From: Zea mays | Lineage: Eukaryota; Streptophyta; Magnoliopsida; Poales; Poaceae | Assembly: GCF_902167145.1 (NCBI RefSeq) | Contig: NC_050100.1 | Span: 199,987,974-200,051,973, forward strand | Direction: 5' to 3' | Length of the DNA stretch: 64,000 nt | Shown: in pieces, positions 1-14,300 of the stretch | Layout: every line of letters starts with the position of its first letter | Position numbering within the stretch: position 1 is the stretch's first letter | Notes under the pieces: generated by a model | What the model saw: only the letters and a program-made list of their open reading frames with translations | The model's database searches: none | Told to the model about the DNA's origin: nothing | Translations under genes and position numbers: made by a program

Positions 1-1988
1 ACTGAAGGCTAACGCCTACGGATTTTTAACCAAGAAATGATCTCCACTAGAAATCAAGAATGCGATCTATGGCAAGGAAACATATGTGGGGTGAGGTGTA
101 CAAGCCTCTTGTTGATGATCAATGGCAACACAACCCCCATTTTTGTCGAAAATAGCCATGAACGGCCATTCTCAATAATACAGAAGGCTAACACCTACGG
201 ATATTTGACCAAGAAATCGTCTCCACTAGAAATCCAAGAATATGATCTATGGCAAGGAAACATATGTGGGGTGAGGTGTATGAGCCTCTAGTCGATGATC
301 AATGGCAACACATCCCCCATTTTTGTCAAAAATAGCCATGAACGACCATTTTCAATAATACCGAAGGCTAACACCTACGGATTTTTGACCAAATGGTCTC
401 CACCAGAAATCCAAGAATGTGATCTATGGCAAGGAAACATATGTGGGGTGAGGTGTATGAGACTCTGTTCGATGATCAATGCCTACACAAACCCCATTTT
501 TGTCGAAAATAGCCATGAATGACCATTTTCAATAATACCGAAGGCTAACACATACGGATTTTTGACCAAGAAATGGTCTCCAATAGAAATCCAAGAATGC
601 GATCTATGGCAAGGAAACATATGTGGGGTGAGCTGTACAAGCCTCTAGTCGATGATCAATGGCCACACATCCCCCATTTTTGTCGAAAATAGCCATGAAC
701 CACCATTTTCAATAATACCAAAGGCTAACACCTACGGATTTTTGACCAAGAAATGGTCTCCACTAGAAATCCAAGAATACGATCTATGGCAAGGAAATAT
801 ATGTGGGGTGAGGTGTATGAGCCTCTGGTCGATGATCAATGGCCACACAACCCCCATTTTTGTCGAAAATAGCCATGAACAACCATTTTCAATAATACCG
901 AAGGCTAACACCTACGGATTTTTGACCAAGAAATGGTCTCCACTAGAAATCCAAGAATGCGATCTATGGCAAGGAAACATATGTGGGGTGAGGTGTACGA
1001 GCCTCTGGTTGATGATCAATGGCAACACAACCCCCATTTTTGTCGAAAATAGCCATGAACGACCATTTTCAATAATACCTATGGATAACACCTACGAATA
1101 TTTGACCAAGAAATCATCTCCACTAGAAATCCAAGAATACAATCTATGGCAAGGAAACATATGTGTGGTGAGGTGTACGAGCCTCTGGTCGATGATCAAT
1201 GGCAGCACAACCCCCATTTTTGTCGAAAATAGCCATGAACGGCCATTTTCAATAATACTGAAGGCTAACACCTACGAATTTTTGACCAAGAAATGGTCTC
1301 CACCAGAAATCCAAGAATGTGATCTATGGCAAGGAACCATATGTGGGGTGAGGTGTACGAGCCTCTGGTCGATGATCAATGGCCACACAACCCCCATTTT
1401 TGTCGAAAATAGCCATGAACGATCATTTTCAATAATACCGAAGGCTAACACATACAGATTTTTGACCAAGAAATGGTCTCCACCAAAAATCCAAGAATGT
1501 GATCTATGGCAAGGAAACATATGTGGGGTGAGGTGTACGAGCCTCTGGTCAATGATCAATGGCCACACAACCCCCATTTTTGTCGAAAATAGCCATGAAC
1601 GACCATTTTCAATAATACCGAAGGCTAACACCTACATATTTTTGACCAAGAAATGGTCTCCACCATAAATCCAAGAATGTGATCTTTGGCAAGGAAACAT
1701 ATGTGGGGTGAGGTGTACAAGGCCTTGGTCGATGGTCAATGGCCACACAACACCCATTTTTGTCGAAAATAGCCAGGAACGACCATTTTCAATGACACTT
1801 AAGGCTAACACCTACGAATTTTTGACCAAGAAATGGTCTCCACCATAAATCCAAGAATCTATGGCAACGAAACATATGTGGGGTGAGGTGTACGAGCCTC
1901 TGGTCGATGATCAATGGCCACACAACCCCCATTTTTGTCAAAATAGCCATGAACGACCATATTCAATGACACTGAAGTCTAACACCTA

Positions 1989-2086
1989 CGGATTTTTGAC
2001 CAAGAAATGGTCTCCACCATAAATCCAAGAATGTGATCGGATTTTTGCCCAATAAATGGTCTCCACCAGAAATCCAAGAATGTGAT
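1989..2086. repeat. 49-bp microduplication inside one knob monomer
   Basis: A 49-bp piece from CGGATTTTTG to AAGAATGTGAT occurs at 1989-2037 and again, slightly diverged, at 2038-2086. The local monomer step is therefore 228 bp instead of 180. The monomer just upstream is 5 bp short (AAGAATCTATGG instead of AAGAATGTGATCTATGG). This is the clearest break of the 180-bp register in the main array. It most likely arose by slippage or a short unequal exchange. Confidence 0.85.
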
Positions 2087-5000
2087 CTATGGCAAGGAAA
2101 CATATGTGGGGTGAGGTGTACGAGCCTCTGGTCGATTATCAATGTCCACACAACCCCCATTTTTGTCGAAAATAGCCATGAACGACCATTTTCAATATTA
2201 CCGAAGGTTAACACCTACGGATTTTTGACCAAGAAATGGTCTCCACCAGAAATGCAAGAATGTGATTTATGGCAAGGAAACATATGTGGGGTGAGGTGTA
2301 TGAGCCTTTGGTCGATGATCAATGCCCACACAACCCCCATTTTTGTCAAAAATAGCCATGAACGACCATTTTCAATAAATCTGAAGGCTAACACCTACGG
2401 ATTTTTGACCAAGAAATGGTCTCCACTAGAAATCCAAGAATACGATCTATGGCAAGGAAACATATGTGGGGTGACGTTTACGAGCCTCTGGTCGATGATC
2501 AATGGCCACACAACCCCCATTTTTGTCGAAAATAGCCATGAACGACCATTTTCAATAATACCGAAGGCTAACACCTATGGATTTTTGACCAAGAAATGGT
2601 TCCACCAGAAATCCAAGAATGTGATCTATGGCAAGGAAACATATGTGGGGTGAGGTGTACGAGCCTCTGGTCAATGATCAATGGCCACACAACCCCCATT
2701 TTTGTCGAAAATAGCCATGAACGACCATTTTCAATAATACCGAAGGCTAACACCTACAGATTTTTGACCAAGAAATGGTCTCCACCAGAAATCAAGAATG
2801 CGATCTATGGCAAGGAAACATATGTGGGGTGAGGTGTACAAGCCTCTTGTTGATGATCAATGGCAAAACAACCCCCATTTTTGTCAAAAATAGCCATGAA
2901 CGGCCATTCTCAATAATACCGAAGGCTAACACCTACGGATATTTGACCAAGAAATCGTCTCCACTAGAAAAACAAGAATATGATCTATGGCAAGGAAACA
3001 TATGTGGGGTGAGGTGTACGAGTCTCTAGTCGATGATTAATGGCAACACATCCCCCATTTTTGTCAAAAATAGCCATGAACGGCCATTTTCAATAATACC
3101 GAAGGCTAACACCTAAGGATTTTTGACCAAGAAATGGTCTCCACCAGAAATCCAAGAATGTGATCTATGGCAAGGAAACATATGTGGGGTGAGGTGTACG
3201 AGCCTCTGGTCGATGATCAATGGCCACACAACCCCCATTTTTGTCGAAAATAGCCATGAACGACCATTTTCGATAATACCGAAGGCTAACACCTACAGAT
3301 TTTTGACCAAGAAATGGTCTCCACCATAAATCCAAGAATGTGATCTATGGCAAGGAAACATATGTGGGGTGAGGTGTACGAGCCTCTGGTCAATGATCAA
3401 TGGCCACACAACCCCCATTTTTGTCGAAAATAGCCAAGAACGACCATTTTCAATGAAACTGAAGGCTAACCCCTACAAATTTTTTACCAAGAAATGGTCT
3501 CCACCAGAAATCCAAGAATGTGATCTATGGCAAGGAAACATATGTGGGGTGAGGTGTACGAGCCTCTGGTCTATGATCAATGGCCACACAACCCCCATTT
3601 TTATCGAAAATAGCCATGAACGACCATTTTCAATAATACCGAAGGCTAACACCTATGGATTTTTGATCAAGAAATGGTCTCCACCATAAATCCAAGAATG
3701 TGATCTATGGCAAGGAAACATATGTGGGGTGAGGTGTACGAGCCTCTGGTCAATGATCAATGGCCACACAACCCCCATTTTTTTATCGAAAATAGCTATG
3801 AACGACCATTTTCAATAATACCAAAGGCTAACACCTACGGATTTTTGACCAAGAAATGGTCTCCACTAGAAACCCAAGATTATGATCTATGGCAAGGAAA
3901 CATATGTGGGGTGAGGTGTATGAGCCTCTGGTCAATGATCAATGGCCACACAACCCCCATTTTTTGTCGAAAATAGCCATGAACGACCATTTTCAACAAT
4001 ACCGAAAGCTAACGCCTACGGATTTTTGACCAAGAAATTGTCTCCACTAGAAAACCAAGGATGCGATCTATGGAAAGGAAACATATGTGGGGTGAGGTGT
4101 ACGAGCCTCTGGTTGATGATCAATGGCAACACAACCCCCATTTTTGTCGGAAATAGCCATGAACGGCCATTTTCAATAATACCGAAGGCTAACACCTACA
4201 GATATTTGACCAAGAAATCGTATCCACTAGAAATCCAAGAATACAATCTATGGCAAGGAAACATATGTGGGGTGAGGTGTACGAGCCTATGGTCGATGTT
4301 CAATGGCAACACAACCCCCATTTTTGTCGAAAATAGCCATGAACGGCCATTTTCAATAATACCGAATGCTAACACCTACGGATTTTTACCAAGAAATGGT
4401 CTCCACTAAAAATCCAAGAATACGATCTATGGCAAGGAAACATATGTGGGGTGAGGTGTATGAGCCTGTGGTCGATGATCAATGGCCACACAACCCCCAT
4501 TTTTGTCGAAAATAGCCATGAACGACCATTTTCAATAATACCAAAGGCTAACGCCTACGGATTTTTGACGAAGAAATGGTCTCCACTAGAAATCCAAGAA
4601 TGCAATCTATGGCAAGGAAACATATGTGGGGTGAAGTGTATGAGCCTCTGGTTGATGATCAATGGCAACACAACCCCCCATTTTTGTCGAAAATAGCCAT
4701 GAACGGCCATTTTCAATAATACCGAAGGCTAACGCCTACGGATTTTTGACCAAGAAGTTATCTCCACTAGAAAACCAAGGATACAATCTATGGCAAGGAA
4801 ACATATGTGGGGTGAGGTGTACGAGCCTCTAGTCGATGATCAATGGCCACACAACCCCCATTTTTGTCAAAAATAGCCATGAACGACCATTTTCAATAAT
4901 TCCAAAGGCTTAACACCTACGGATGTTTGACCAAGAAATGGTCTCCACTAGAAATCCAAGAATGCGATCTATGGCAAGGAAACATATGTGGGGTGAGGTG

Positions 5001-8000
5001 TACGAGGCTCTGGTCGATGATCAATGGCAACACAACCCCCATTTTTGTCGAAAATAGCCATGAACGGCCATTTTCAATAATACCGAAGGCTAACACCTAT
5101 GGATTTTTGACCAAGAAATAGTCTCCACTAGAAATCCAAGAATACGATCTATGGCAAGGAAACATATGTGGGGTGAGGTGTACGAGCCTCTGGTCGATGA
5201 TCAATGGCAACACAACCCCCATTTTTGTCGAAAATAGCCATGAACGACCATTTTCAATAATACCGAAGGCTAACACCTACGGATTTTTGACCAAGAAATG
5301 GTCTGCACCAGAAATCCAAGAATATGATCTATGGCAAGGAAACATATGTGGGGTGAGGTGTACGAACCTCTGGTCGATGATAAATGGCCACACAACCCCA
5401 TTTTTGTCGAAAATAGCCATGAACGACCATTTTCAATAATACCGAAGGCTAACACCTACGGATTTTTGACCAAGAAATGGTCTCCACCAGATATCCAAGA
5501 ATGTGATCTATGGCAAGAAAACATATGTGGGGTGAAGTGTTCGTGCCTCTGGTCGATGATCAATGGCCACACTTCCTCCATTTTTGTCGAAAATAGCCAT
5601 GAACGACCATTTTCAAGGACAATGAAGGCTAACACCTACGGATTTTGGACCAAGAAATGGCCTCCACCAGAAATCGAATAATGTGATCTATGGCAATTAA
5701 ACATATGTGGGGTGAGGTGTACAAGCCTCTGGTCAATGATCAATGGCAACACAAACCCATTTTTGTCGAAAATAGCCATGAACGACCATTTTGAAAAATA
5801 CAGAAGGCTAACACATACGGATTTTTGACCAAGAAATGGTCTGCACCAGAAATCCAAGAATGTGATCTATGGCTAGGAAACATATGTGCGGTGAGGTGTA
5901 TGAGCCTCTGGTCGATGAGCAATGGCCACACAACCCCCATTTTGTTGAAAATAGCCATGAACGACCATTTTCAATAATACCGATGGTTAACACGTATGGA
6001 TTTTTGTCCAAGAAATGGTCTCCACAAGAAATCCAAGAATGTGATCTATGTCAAGAAAACATATGTGGGGTGAAGTGTTCGAGCGTCTGGTCGATGATCA
6101 ATGGTCACACAACCCCCATTTTTGTCGAAAATAGCCATGAACGACCCTTTTCAAGGACACTGAAGGCTAACAGCTACGGATTTTTGACCAAGAAATGGTC
6201 TCCACCATAAATCCAAGAATGTGATCTATGGAAAGGAAACATATGTGGGGTGAGGTGTATGAGCCTTTGGTCGATGATCATTGGCCACACAACCCCCATT
6301 TTTGTCGAAAATAGCCATGAACGACCATTTTCAATAATACCGAAGGCTAACACCTACATATTTTTGACCAAGAAATGGTCTCCACTAGAAATTCAAGAAT
6401 GTGATCTATGGCAAGGAAACATATGTGGGGTGAGGTGTACTAGCCTATGGTCGATGATCAATGGCCGCACAACCCCCATTTTTTGTCGAAAATAGCCATT
6501 AATGAACATTTTCAATAATACCGAAGGTTAACACGTACGGATTTTTGCCCAAGAAATTGTCTCCACCAGAAATCCAAGAATGTTATCTATGGCAAGGAAA
6601 CATATGTGGGGTGAGGTGTACGACCCTCTGGTCGATGATCAATGGCCACATAACCCCCATTTTTGTCGAAAATAGCCATGAACGACCATTTTCAATAATA
6701 CCGAGGGCTAACACCTACGGATTTTTGACCAAGAAATGGTCTCCACCAGAAATCCAAGAATGTGATCTATGCAAAGGAAACATATGTGGGGTGAGGTGTA
6801 CGAGCCTCTGGTCGATGATCAATGGCCACACAACCCCCATTTTTGTCGAAAATAGCCATGAATGACCATTTTCAATAATACCGAAGGCTAACACCTACGG
6901 ATTTTTGACCAAGAAATGGTCTCCACTAGAAATCCAAGAATGCGACCTATGGCAAGGAAACATATGTGGGGTGAGGTGTACGGGCCTCTGGTCGATGATC
7001 AATGGCAACACAACCCCCATTTTTGTCAAAAATAGCCATGGACGACCATTTTGAATAATACCGAAGGCTAACACCTACGAATTTTTGACCAAGAAATGGT
7101 ATCCACTAGAAATCCAAGAATACAATCTATGGCAAGGAACATATGTGGGGTGAGGTGTACGAGCCTCTGGTCGATGATCAATGGCAACACAACCCCCATT
7201 TTTGTCGAAAATAGCCATGAACGACCATTTTCAATAATACCGAAGGCTAGCACCTATGGATTTTTGACCAAGAAATGGACTCCTCCAGAAATCCAAGAAT
7301 ATGATCTATGGCAAGGAAACATATGTGGGGTGAGGTGTATGAACCTCTGGTCGATGATAAATGGCCACACAACCCCATTTTTGTCGAAAATAGCCATGAA
7401 CGACCATTTTCAATAATACCGAAGGCTAACACATACTGATTTTTGACCAAGAAATGGTCTCCACCAGAAATCCAAGAATGTGATCTATGTCAAGAAAACA
7501 TATGTGGGGTGAAGTGTTCGAGCGTCTGGTCGATGATCAATGGTCACACAACCCCCATTTTTGTCGAAAATAGCCATGAACGACCCTTTTCAAGGACACT
7601 GAAGGCTAACAGCTACGGATTTTTGACCAAGAAATGGTCTCCACCATAAATCCAAGAATGTGATCTATGGAAAGGAAACATATGTGGTGTGAGGTGTATG
7701 AGCCTCTGGTCGATGATCAATGGCCACACATACCCCATTTTTGTCGAAAATAGCCATGAACGACCATTTTCAATAATACCGAAGGCTAACACCTACGGAT
7801 TTTTGACCAAGAAATGATCTCCACTAGAAATCCAAGAATGCGATCTATGGCAAGGAAACATATGTGGGGTGAGGTGTACGGGCCTCTGGTCGATGATCAA
7901 TGACAACACAACCCCCATTTTTGTCGAAAATAGCCATGAACGGCCATTTTCAATAATACCGAAGGCTAACACCTACGGATTTTTGACCAAGAAATGGTCT

Positions 8001-8315
8001 CCACTAGAAATCCAAGAATACAATCTATGGCAAGGAAACATATGTGGGGTGATGTGTACGAGCCTATGGTCGATGATCAATGGCAACACAACCCCCATTT
8101 TTGTCGAAAATAGCCATGAACGGTCATTTTCAATAATACCGAAGGTTAACACCTACGGATTTTTGACCAAGAAATGGTCTGCAGTAGAAATCCAAGAATA
8201 TGATCTATGGCATGGAAACATATGTGGGGTGAGGTGTACGAAGCTCTGGTCGATGATAAATGGCCACACAACCCCATTATTGTCGAAAATAGCCATGAAC
8301 GACCATTTTCAATAA

Positions 8316-11300
8316 TACCGAAGGCTAACACCTACGGATTTTTGACCAAGAAATGGTCTCCACCAGAAAGCCAAGAATGTGATCTATGGAAAGAAAACAT
8401 ATGTGGGGTGAATTGTTCGAGCCTCTGGTTGATGATCAATGGCCACACAACCCCCATTTTTGTCGAAAATAGCCATGAACAACCATTTTCAAGGACACTG
8501 AAGGCTAACACCTACGTATTTTTGACCAAGAAATGGTCTCTATCATAAATCAAGAATGTGATCTATGGCAAGGAAACATATGTGGGGTGAGGTGTATGAG
8601 CCTCTGGTCGATGATCAATAGCCACACAACCCCCATTTTTGTCAAAAATAGCCATGAACGACCATTTTCAATAATACCGAAGGCTAACACCTACGAAATT
8701 TTGACCAAGAAATGGTCCCCACTAGAAATCCAAGAATGTGAACTATGGAAAGTAAACGTATGTGGGGTGAGGTGTACGAGCCTCTGGTCGATGATCAATG
8801 GCCACACAACCCCCATTTTTGTCGAAAATAGCCATGAACGACCATTTTCAAGAAGACCGAAGGCTAACACGTACGGATTTTTGACCAAGAAATGGTCTCC
8901 ACCAGAAATCCAAGAATGTGAACTATGGCTAGGAAACATATGTGGGGTGAGGTGTACAAGCCTCTGGTTGATGATTAATGGCCACACAACGCCCATTTTG
9001 TCGAAAATAGCCATGAACGACCATATTCAATAATACCGAAGGTTAACACGGACGGATTTTTGTTCAACAAATGGTCTCCACCAGAAATCCAAGAATGTGA
9101 TCTATGGAAAGGAAACATATGTAGGGTGAGGTGTACGAGCCTCTGGTCGATGATCAATTGCCACACAACCCCCATTTATGTCGGAAATAGCCATGAACGA
9201 TCATTTTCAATAATACCGAAGGCTAACACCTACGAATTTTTGACCAAGAAATCGTCTCCACCAGAAATCCAAGAACGTGATATATGGCAAGGAACATATG
9301 TGGGGTGAGGTGTACGAGCATCTGGTCGATGATCAATGGCCACACAACCCCCATTTTTGTCGAAAATAGCCATGAACGACCATTTTCAATAATACCGAAG
9401 CATAACACGTACGAATTTTTGACCAAGAAATGGTCTCCACGAGAAATCCAAGAATGTGATCTATGACAAGGAAACATATGTGGGGTGAGGTGTACGAGCC
9501 TTTGGTCGATGATCAATGGCCACACAACCCCCATTTTTGTCGATAATAGCCATGAACAACCATTTTCAGTAATACCGAAGGCTAACACCTATGGATTTTT
9601 GACTAAGAAATGGTCTCCACCAGAAATCCAAGAATGCGATCTATGGCAAGGAAACATATGTGGGGTGAGGTGTACGAGCCTCTGGTCGATGATCAATGGC
9701 AACACAACCACCATTTTTGTCAAAAATAGCCATGAACGACCAATTTCAATAATACCAAAGGCTAACACCTACATATTTTTGACCAAGAAATGGTCTCCAC
9801 CAGAAATCCAAGAATGTGATCTATGGCAAGGAAACATAGGTGGGGTGAGGTGTACGAGCCTCTGGTCGATGATCAATGGCCACACGACCCCCATTTTATC
9901 AAAAATAGGAATGAACGACAATTTTCAATAATACCGAAGGCTAACACCTACGGATTTTTGACCAAGAAATGGTCTCCACCAGAAATCCAAGAATGTGATC
10001 TATGGCAAGGAACCATATTTGGGGTGAGGTCTAAGAGCCTCTGGTCGATGATCAATGGCCACACAACCCCCATTTTTGTCGAAAATAGCCATGAACGACC
10101 ATTTTCAATAATACCGAAGGCTAACACCTACGGATTTTTGTCCAAGAAATCGTCTACACCAGTAATCCAAGAATGTGATCTATGGCAAGGAAACATATGT
10201 GGGGTGAGGTGTACGAGCCTTTGGTCGATGATCAATGGCCACACAACCCCCATTTTTGTCGAAAATAGCCATGAACGACCATTTTCAATAATACCGAGGG
10301 CTAACACCTACGGGTTTTTGACCAAGAAATGGTCTCCACCAGAAATCCAAGAATGTGATCTATGGAAAGGAAACTTATGTGGGGTGAGGTGTATGAGCCT
10401 CTGGTCGATGATCAATGGCCACACAACCCCCATTTTTGTCGAAAATAGCCATGAACGATCATTTTCAATAATACCGAAGGCTAACACCTACGTATTTTTG
10501 ACCAAGAAATGGTCTCCACTAGAAATCCAAGAATGCAATCTATGGCAAGGAAACATATGTGGGGTGAGGTGTACGGGCCTCTGGTCGATGATCAATGGCA
10601 ACACAACCCCCATTTTTGTCAAAAATAGCCATGAACGGCCATTTTCAATAATACCGAAGGCTAACACCTACGGATTTTTGACCAAGAAATGGTCTCCACT
10701 AGAAATCCAAGAATACGATCTATGGCAAGGAAACATATGTGGGGTGAGGTGTACGAGCCTATGGTCGATGATCAATGGCAACACAACCCCCATTTTTGTC
10801 GAAAATAGCCATGAACGGCCATTTTCAATAATACCGAAGGCTAACACCTACGGATTTTTGACCAAGAAACGGTCTCCACTAGAAATTCAAGAATACGATC
10901 TATGGCAAGGAAACATATGTGGGGTGAGGTGTACGAGCCTATGGTCGATGATCAATGGCAACACAACCCCCATTTTTGTCGAAAATAGCCATGAACGGTC
11001 ATTTTCAATAATACAGAAGGCTAACACCTACGGATTTTTGACCAAGAAATGGTCTGCAGCAGAAATCCAAGAATATGATCTATGGCATGGAAACATATGT
11101 GGGGTGAGGTGTACGAACCTCTGGTCGATGATAAATGGCCACACAACCCCATTTTTGTCGAAAATAGCCATGAACGACCATTTTCAATAATACCGAAGGC
11201 TAACACCTACGGGTTTTTGACCAAGAAATGGTCTCCCCCAGAAATCCAAGAATGTGATCTATGGCAAGAAAACATATGTGGGGTGAATTGTTAGAGCCTT

Positions 11301-14300
11301 TGGTTGATGATCAATGGCCACACAACCCCCATTTTTGTCGCAAATAGCCATGAACAACCATTTTCAAGGACACTGAAGGCTAACACCTACGTATTTTTGA
11401 CCAAGAAATGGTCTCTATCATAAATCAAGAATGTGATTTATGGCAAGGAAACATATGTAGGGTGAGGTGTATGAGCCTCTGGTCGATGATCAATAGCCAC
11501 ACAACCCCCATTTTTGTCAAAAATAGCCATGAACGACCATTTTCAATAATACCGAAGGCTAACACCTACGAAATTTTGACAAAGAAATGGTCCCCACTAG
11601 AAATCCAAGAATGTCAACTATGGAAAGTAAACGTATGTGGGGTGAGGTGTACGAACCTCTGGTCGATGATCAATGGCCACACAACCCCCATTTTTGTCGA
11701 AAATAGCCATGAACGACCATTTTCAAGAAGACCGAAGGCTAACACGTACGGATTTTTGACCAAGAAATGGTCTCCACCAGAAATCCAAGAATGTGAACTA
11801 TGGCTAGGAAACATATGTGGGGTGAGGTGTACAAGCCTCTGGTTGATGATTAATGGCCACACAACGCCCATTTTGTCCAAAATAGCCATGAACGACCATA
11901 TTCAATAATACCGAAGGTTAACACGGACGGATTTTTGTTCAACAAATGGTCTCCACCAGAAATCCAAGAATGTGATCTATGGAAAGGAAACATATGTAGG
12001 GTGAGGTGTACGAGCCTCTGGTCGATGATCAATTGCCACACAACCCCCATTTATGTCGGAAATAGCCATGAACGACCATTTTCAATAATACCGAAGGCTA
12101 ACACCTACGAATTTTTGACCAAGAAATCGTCTCCACCAGAAATCCAAGAACGTGATATATGGCAAGGAACATATGTGGGGTGAGGTGTACGAGCATCTGG
12201 TCGATGATCAATGGCCACACAACCCCCATTTTTGTCGAAAATAGCCATGAACGACCATTTTCAATAATACCGAAGCATAACACGTACGAATTTTTGACCA
12301 AGAAATGGTCTCCACGAGAAATCCAAGAATGTGATCTATGGCAAGGAAACATATGTGGGGTGAGGTGTATGAGCCTTTGGTCGATGATCAATGGCCACAC
12401 AACCCCCATTTTGGTCGATAATAGCCATGAACAACCATTTTCAGTAATACCGAAGGCTAACACCTACGGATTTTTGACTAAGAAATGGTCTCCACCAGAA
12501 ATCCAAGAATGCGATCTATGGCAAGGAAACATATGTGGGGTGAGGTGTACGAGCCTCTGGTCGATGATCAATGGCAACACAACCACCATTTTTGTCAAAA
12601 ATAGCCATGAACGACCAATTTCAATAATACCGAAGGCTAACACCTACGTATTTTTGACCAAGAAATGGTCTCCACCAGAAATCCAAGAATGTGATCTATG
12701 GCAAGGAAACATAGGTGGGGTGAGGTGTACGTGCCTCTGGTCGATGATCAATGGCCACACGACCCCCATTTTATCAAAAATAGGAATGAACGACAATTTT
12801 CAATAATACCGAAGGCTAACACCTACGGATTTTTGACCAAGAAATGGTCTCCACCAGAAATCCAAGAATGTGATCTATGGCAAGGAAACATATGTGGGGT
12901 GAGGTGTAAGAGCCTCTGGTCGATGATCAATGGCCACACAACCCCCATTTTTGTCGAAAATAGCCATGAACGACCATTTTCAATAATACCGAAGGCTAAC
13001 ACCTACGGATTTTTGTCCAAGAAATCGTCTACACCAGTAATCCAAGAATGTGATCTATGGCAAGGAAACATATGTGGGGTGAGGTGTACGAGCCTTTGGT
13101 CGATGATCAATGGCCACACAACCCCCATTTTTGTCGAAAATAGCCATGAACGACCATTTTCAATAATACCGAGGGCTAACACCTACGGGTTTTTGACCAA
13201 GAAATGGTCTCCACCAGAAATCCAAGAATGTGATCTATGGAAAGGAAACTTATGTGGGGTGAGGTGTATGAGCCTCTGGTCGATGATCAATGCCCACACA
13301 ACCCCCATTTTTGTCAAAAATAGCCATGAACGATCATTTTCAATAATACCGAAGGCTAACACCTACGTATTTTTGACCAAGAAATGGTCTCCACTAGAAA
13401 TCCAAGAATGCGATCTATGGCAAGGAAACATATGTGGGGTGAGGTGTACGGGCCTCTGGTCGATGATCAATGGCAACACAACCCCCATTTTTGTCAAAAA
13501 TAGCCATGAACGGCCATTTTCAATAATACCGAAGGCTAACACCTACGGATTTTTGACCAAGAAATGGTCCTCCACTAGAAATCCAAGAATACGATCTATG
13601 GCAAGGAAACATATGTGGGGTGAGGTGTACGAGCCTATGGTCGATGATCAATGGCAACACAACCCCCATTTTTGTCGAAGATAGCCATGAACGGCCATTT
13701 TCAATAATACCGAAGGCTAACACCTACGAATTTTTGACCAAGAAACGGTCTCCACTAGAAATTCAAGAATACGATCTATGGCAAGGAAACATATGTGGGG
13801 TGAGGTGTACGAGCCTATGGTCGATGATCAATGGCAACACAACCCCCATTTTTGTCGAAAATAGCCATGAACGGTCATTTTCAATAATACCGAAGGCTAA
13901 CTCCTACGGATTTTTGACCAAGAAATGGTCTGCAGCAGAAATCCAAGAATATGATCTATGGCATGGAAACATATGTGGGGTGAGGTGTACGAACCTCTGG
14001 TCGATGATAAATGGCCACACAACCCCATTTTTGTAGAAAATAGCCATGAACGACCATTTTCAATAATACCGAAGGCTAACACCTACGGATTTTTGACCAA
14101 GAAATGGTCTCCACCAGAAATCCAAGAATGTGATCTATGGCAAGAAAACATATGTGGGGTGAATTGTTCGAGCCTCTGGTTGATGATCAATGGCCACACA
14201 ACCCCCATTTTTGTCGAAAATAGCCATGAACAACCATTTTCAAGGACACTGAAGGCTAACACCTACGTATTTTTGACCAAGAAATGGTCTCCACCATAAA

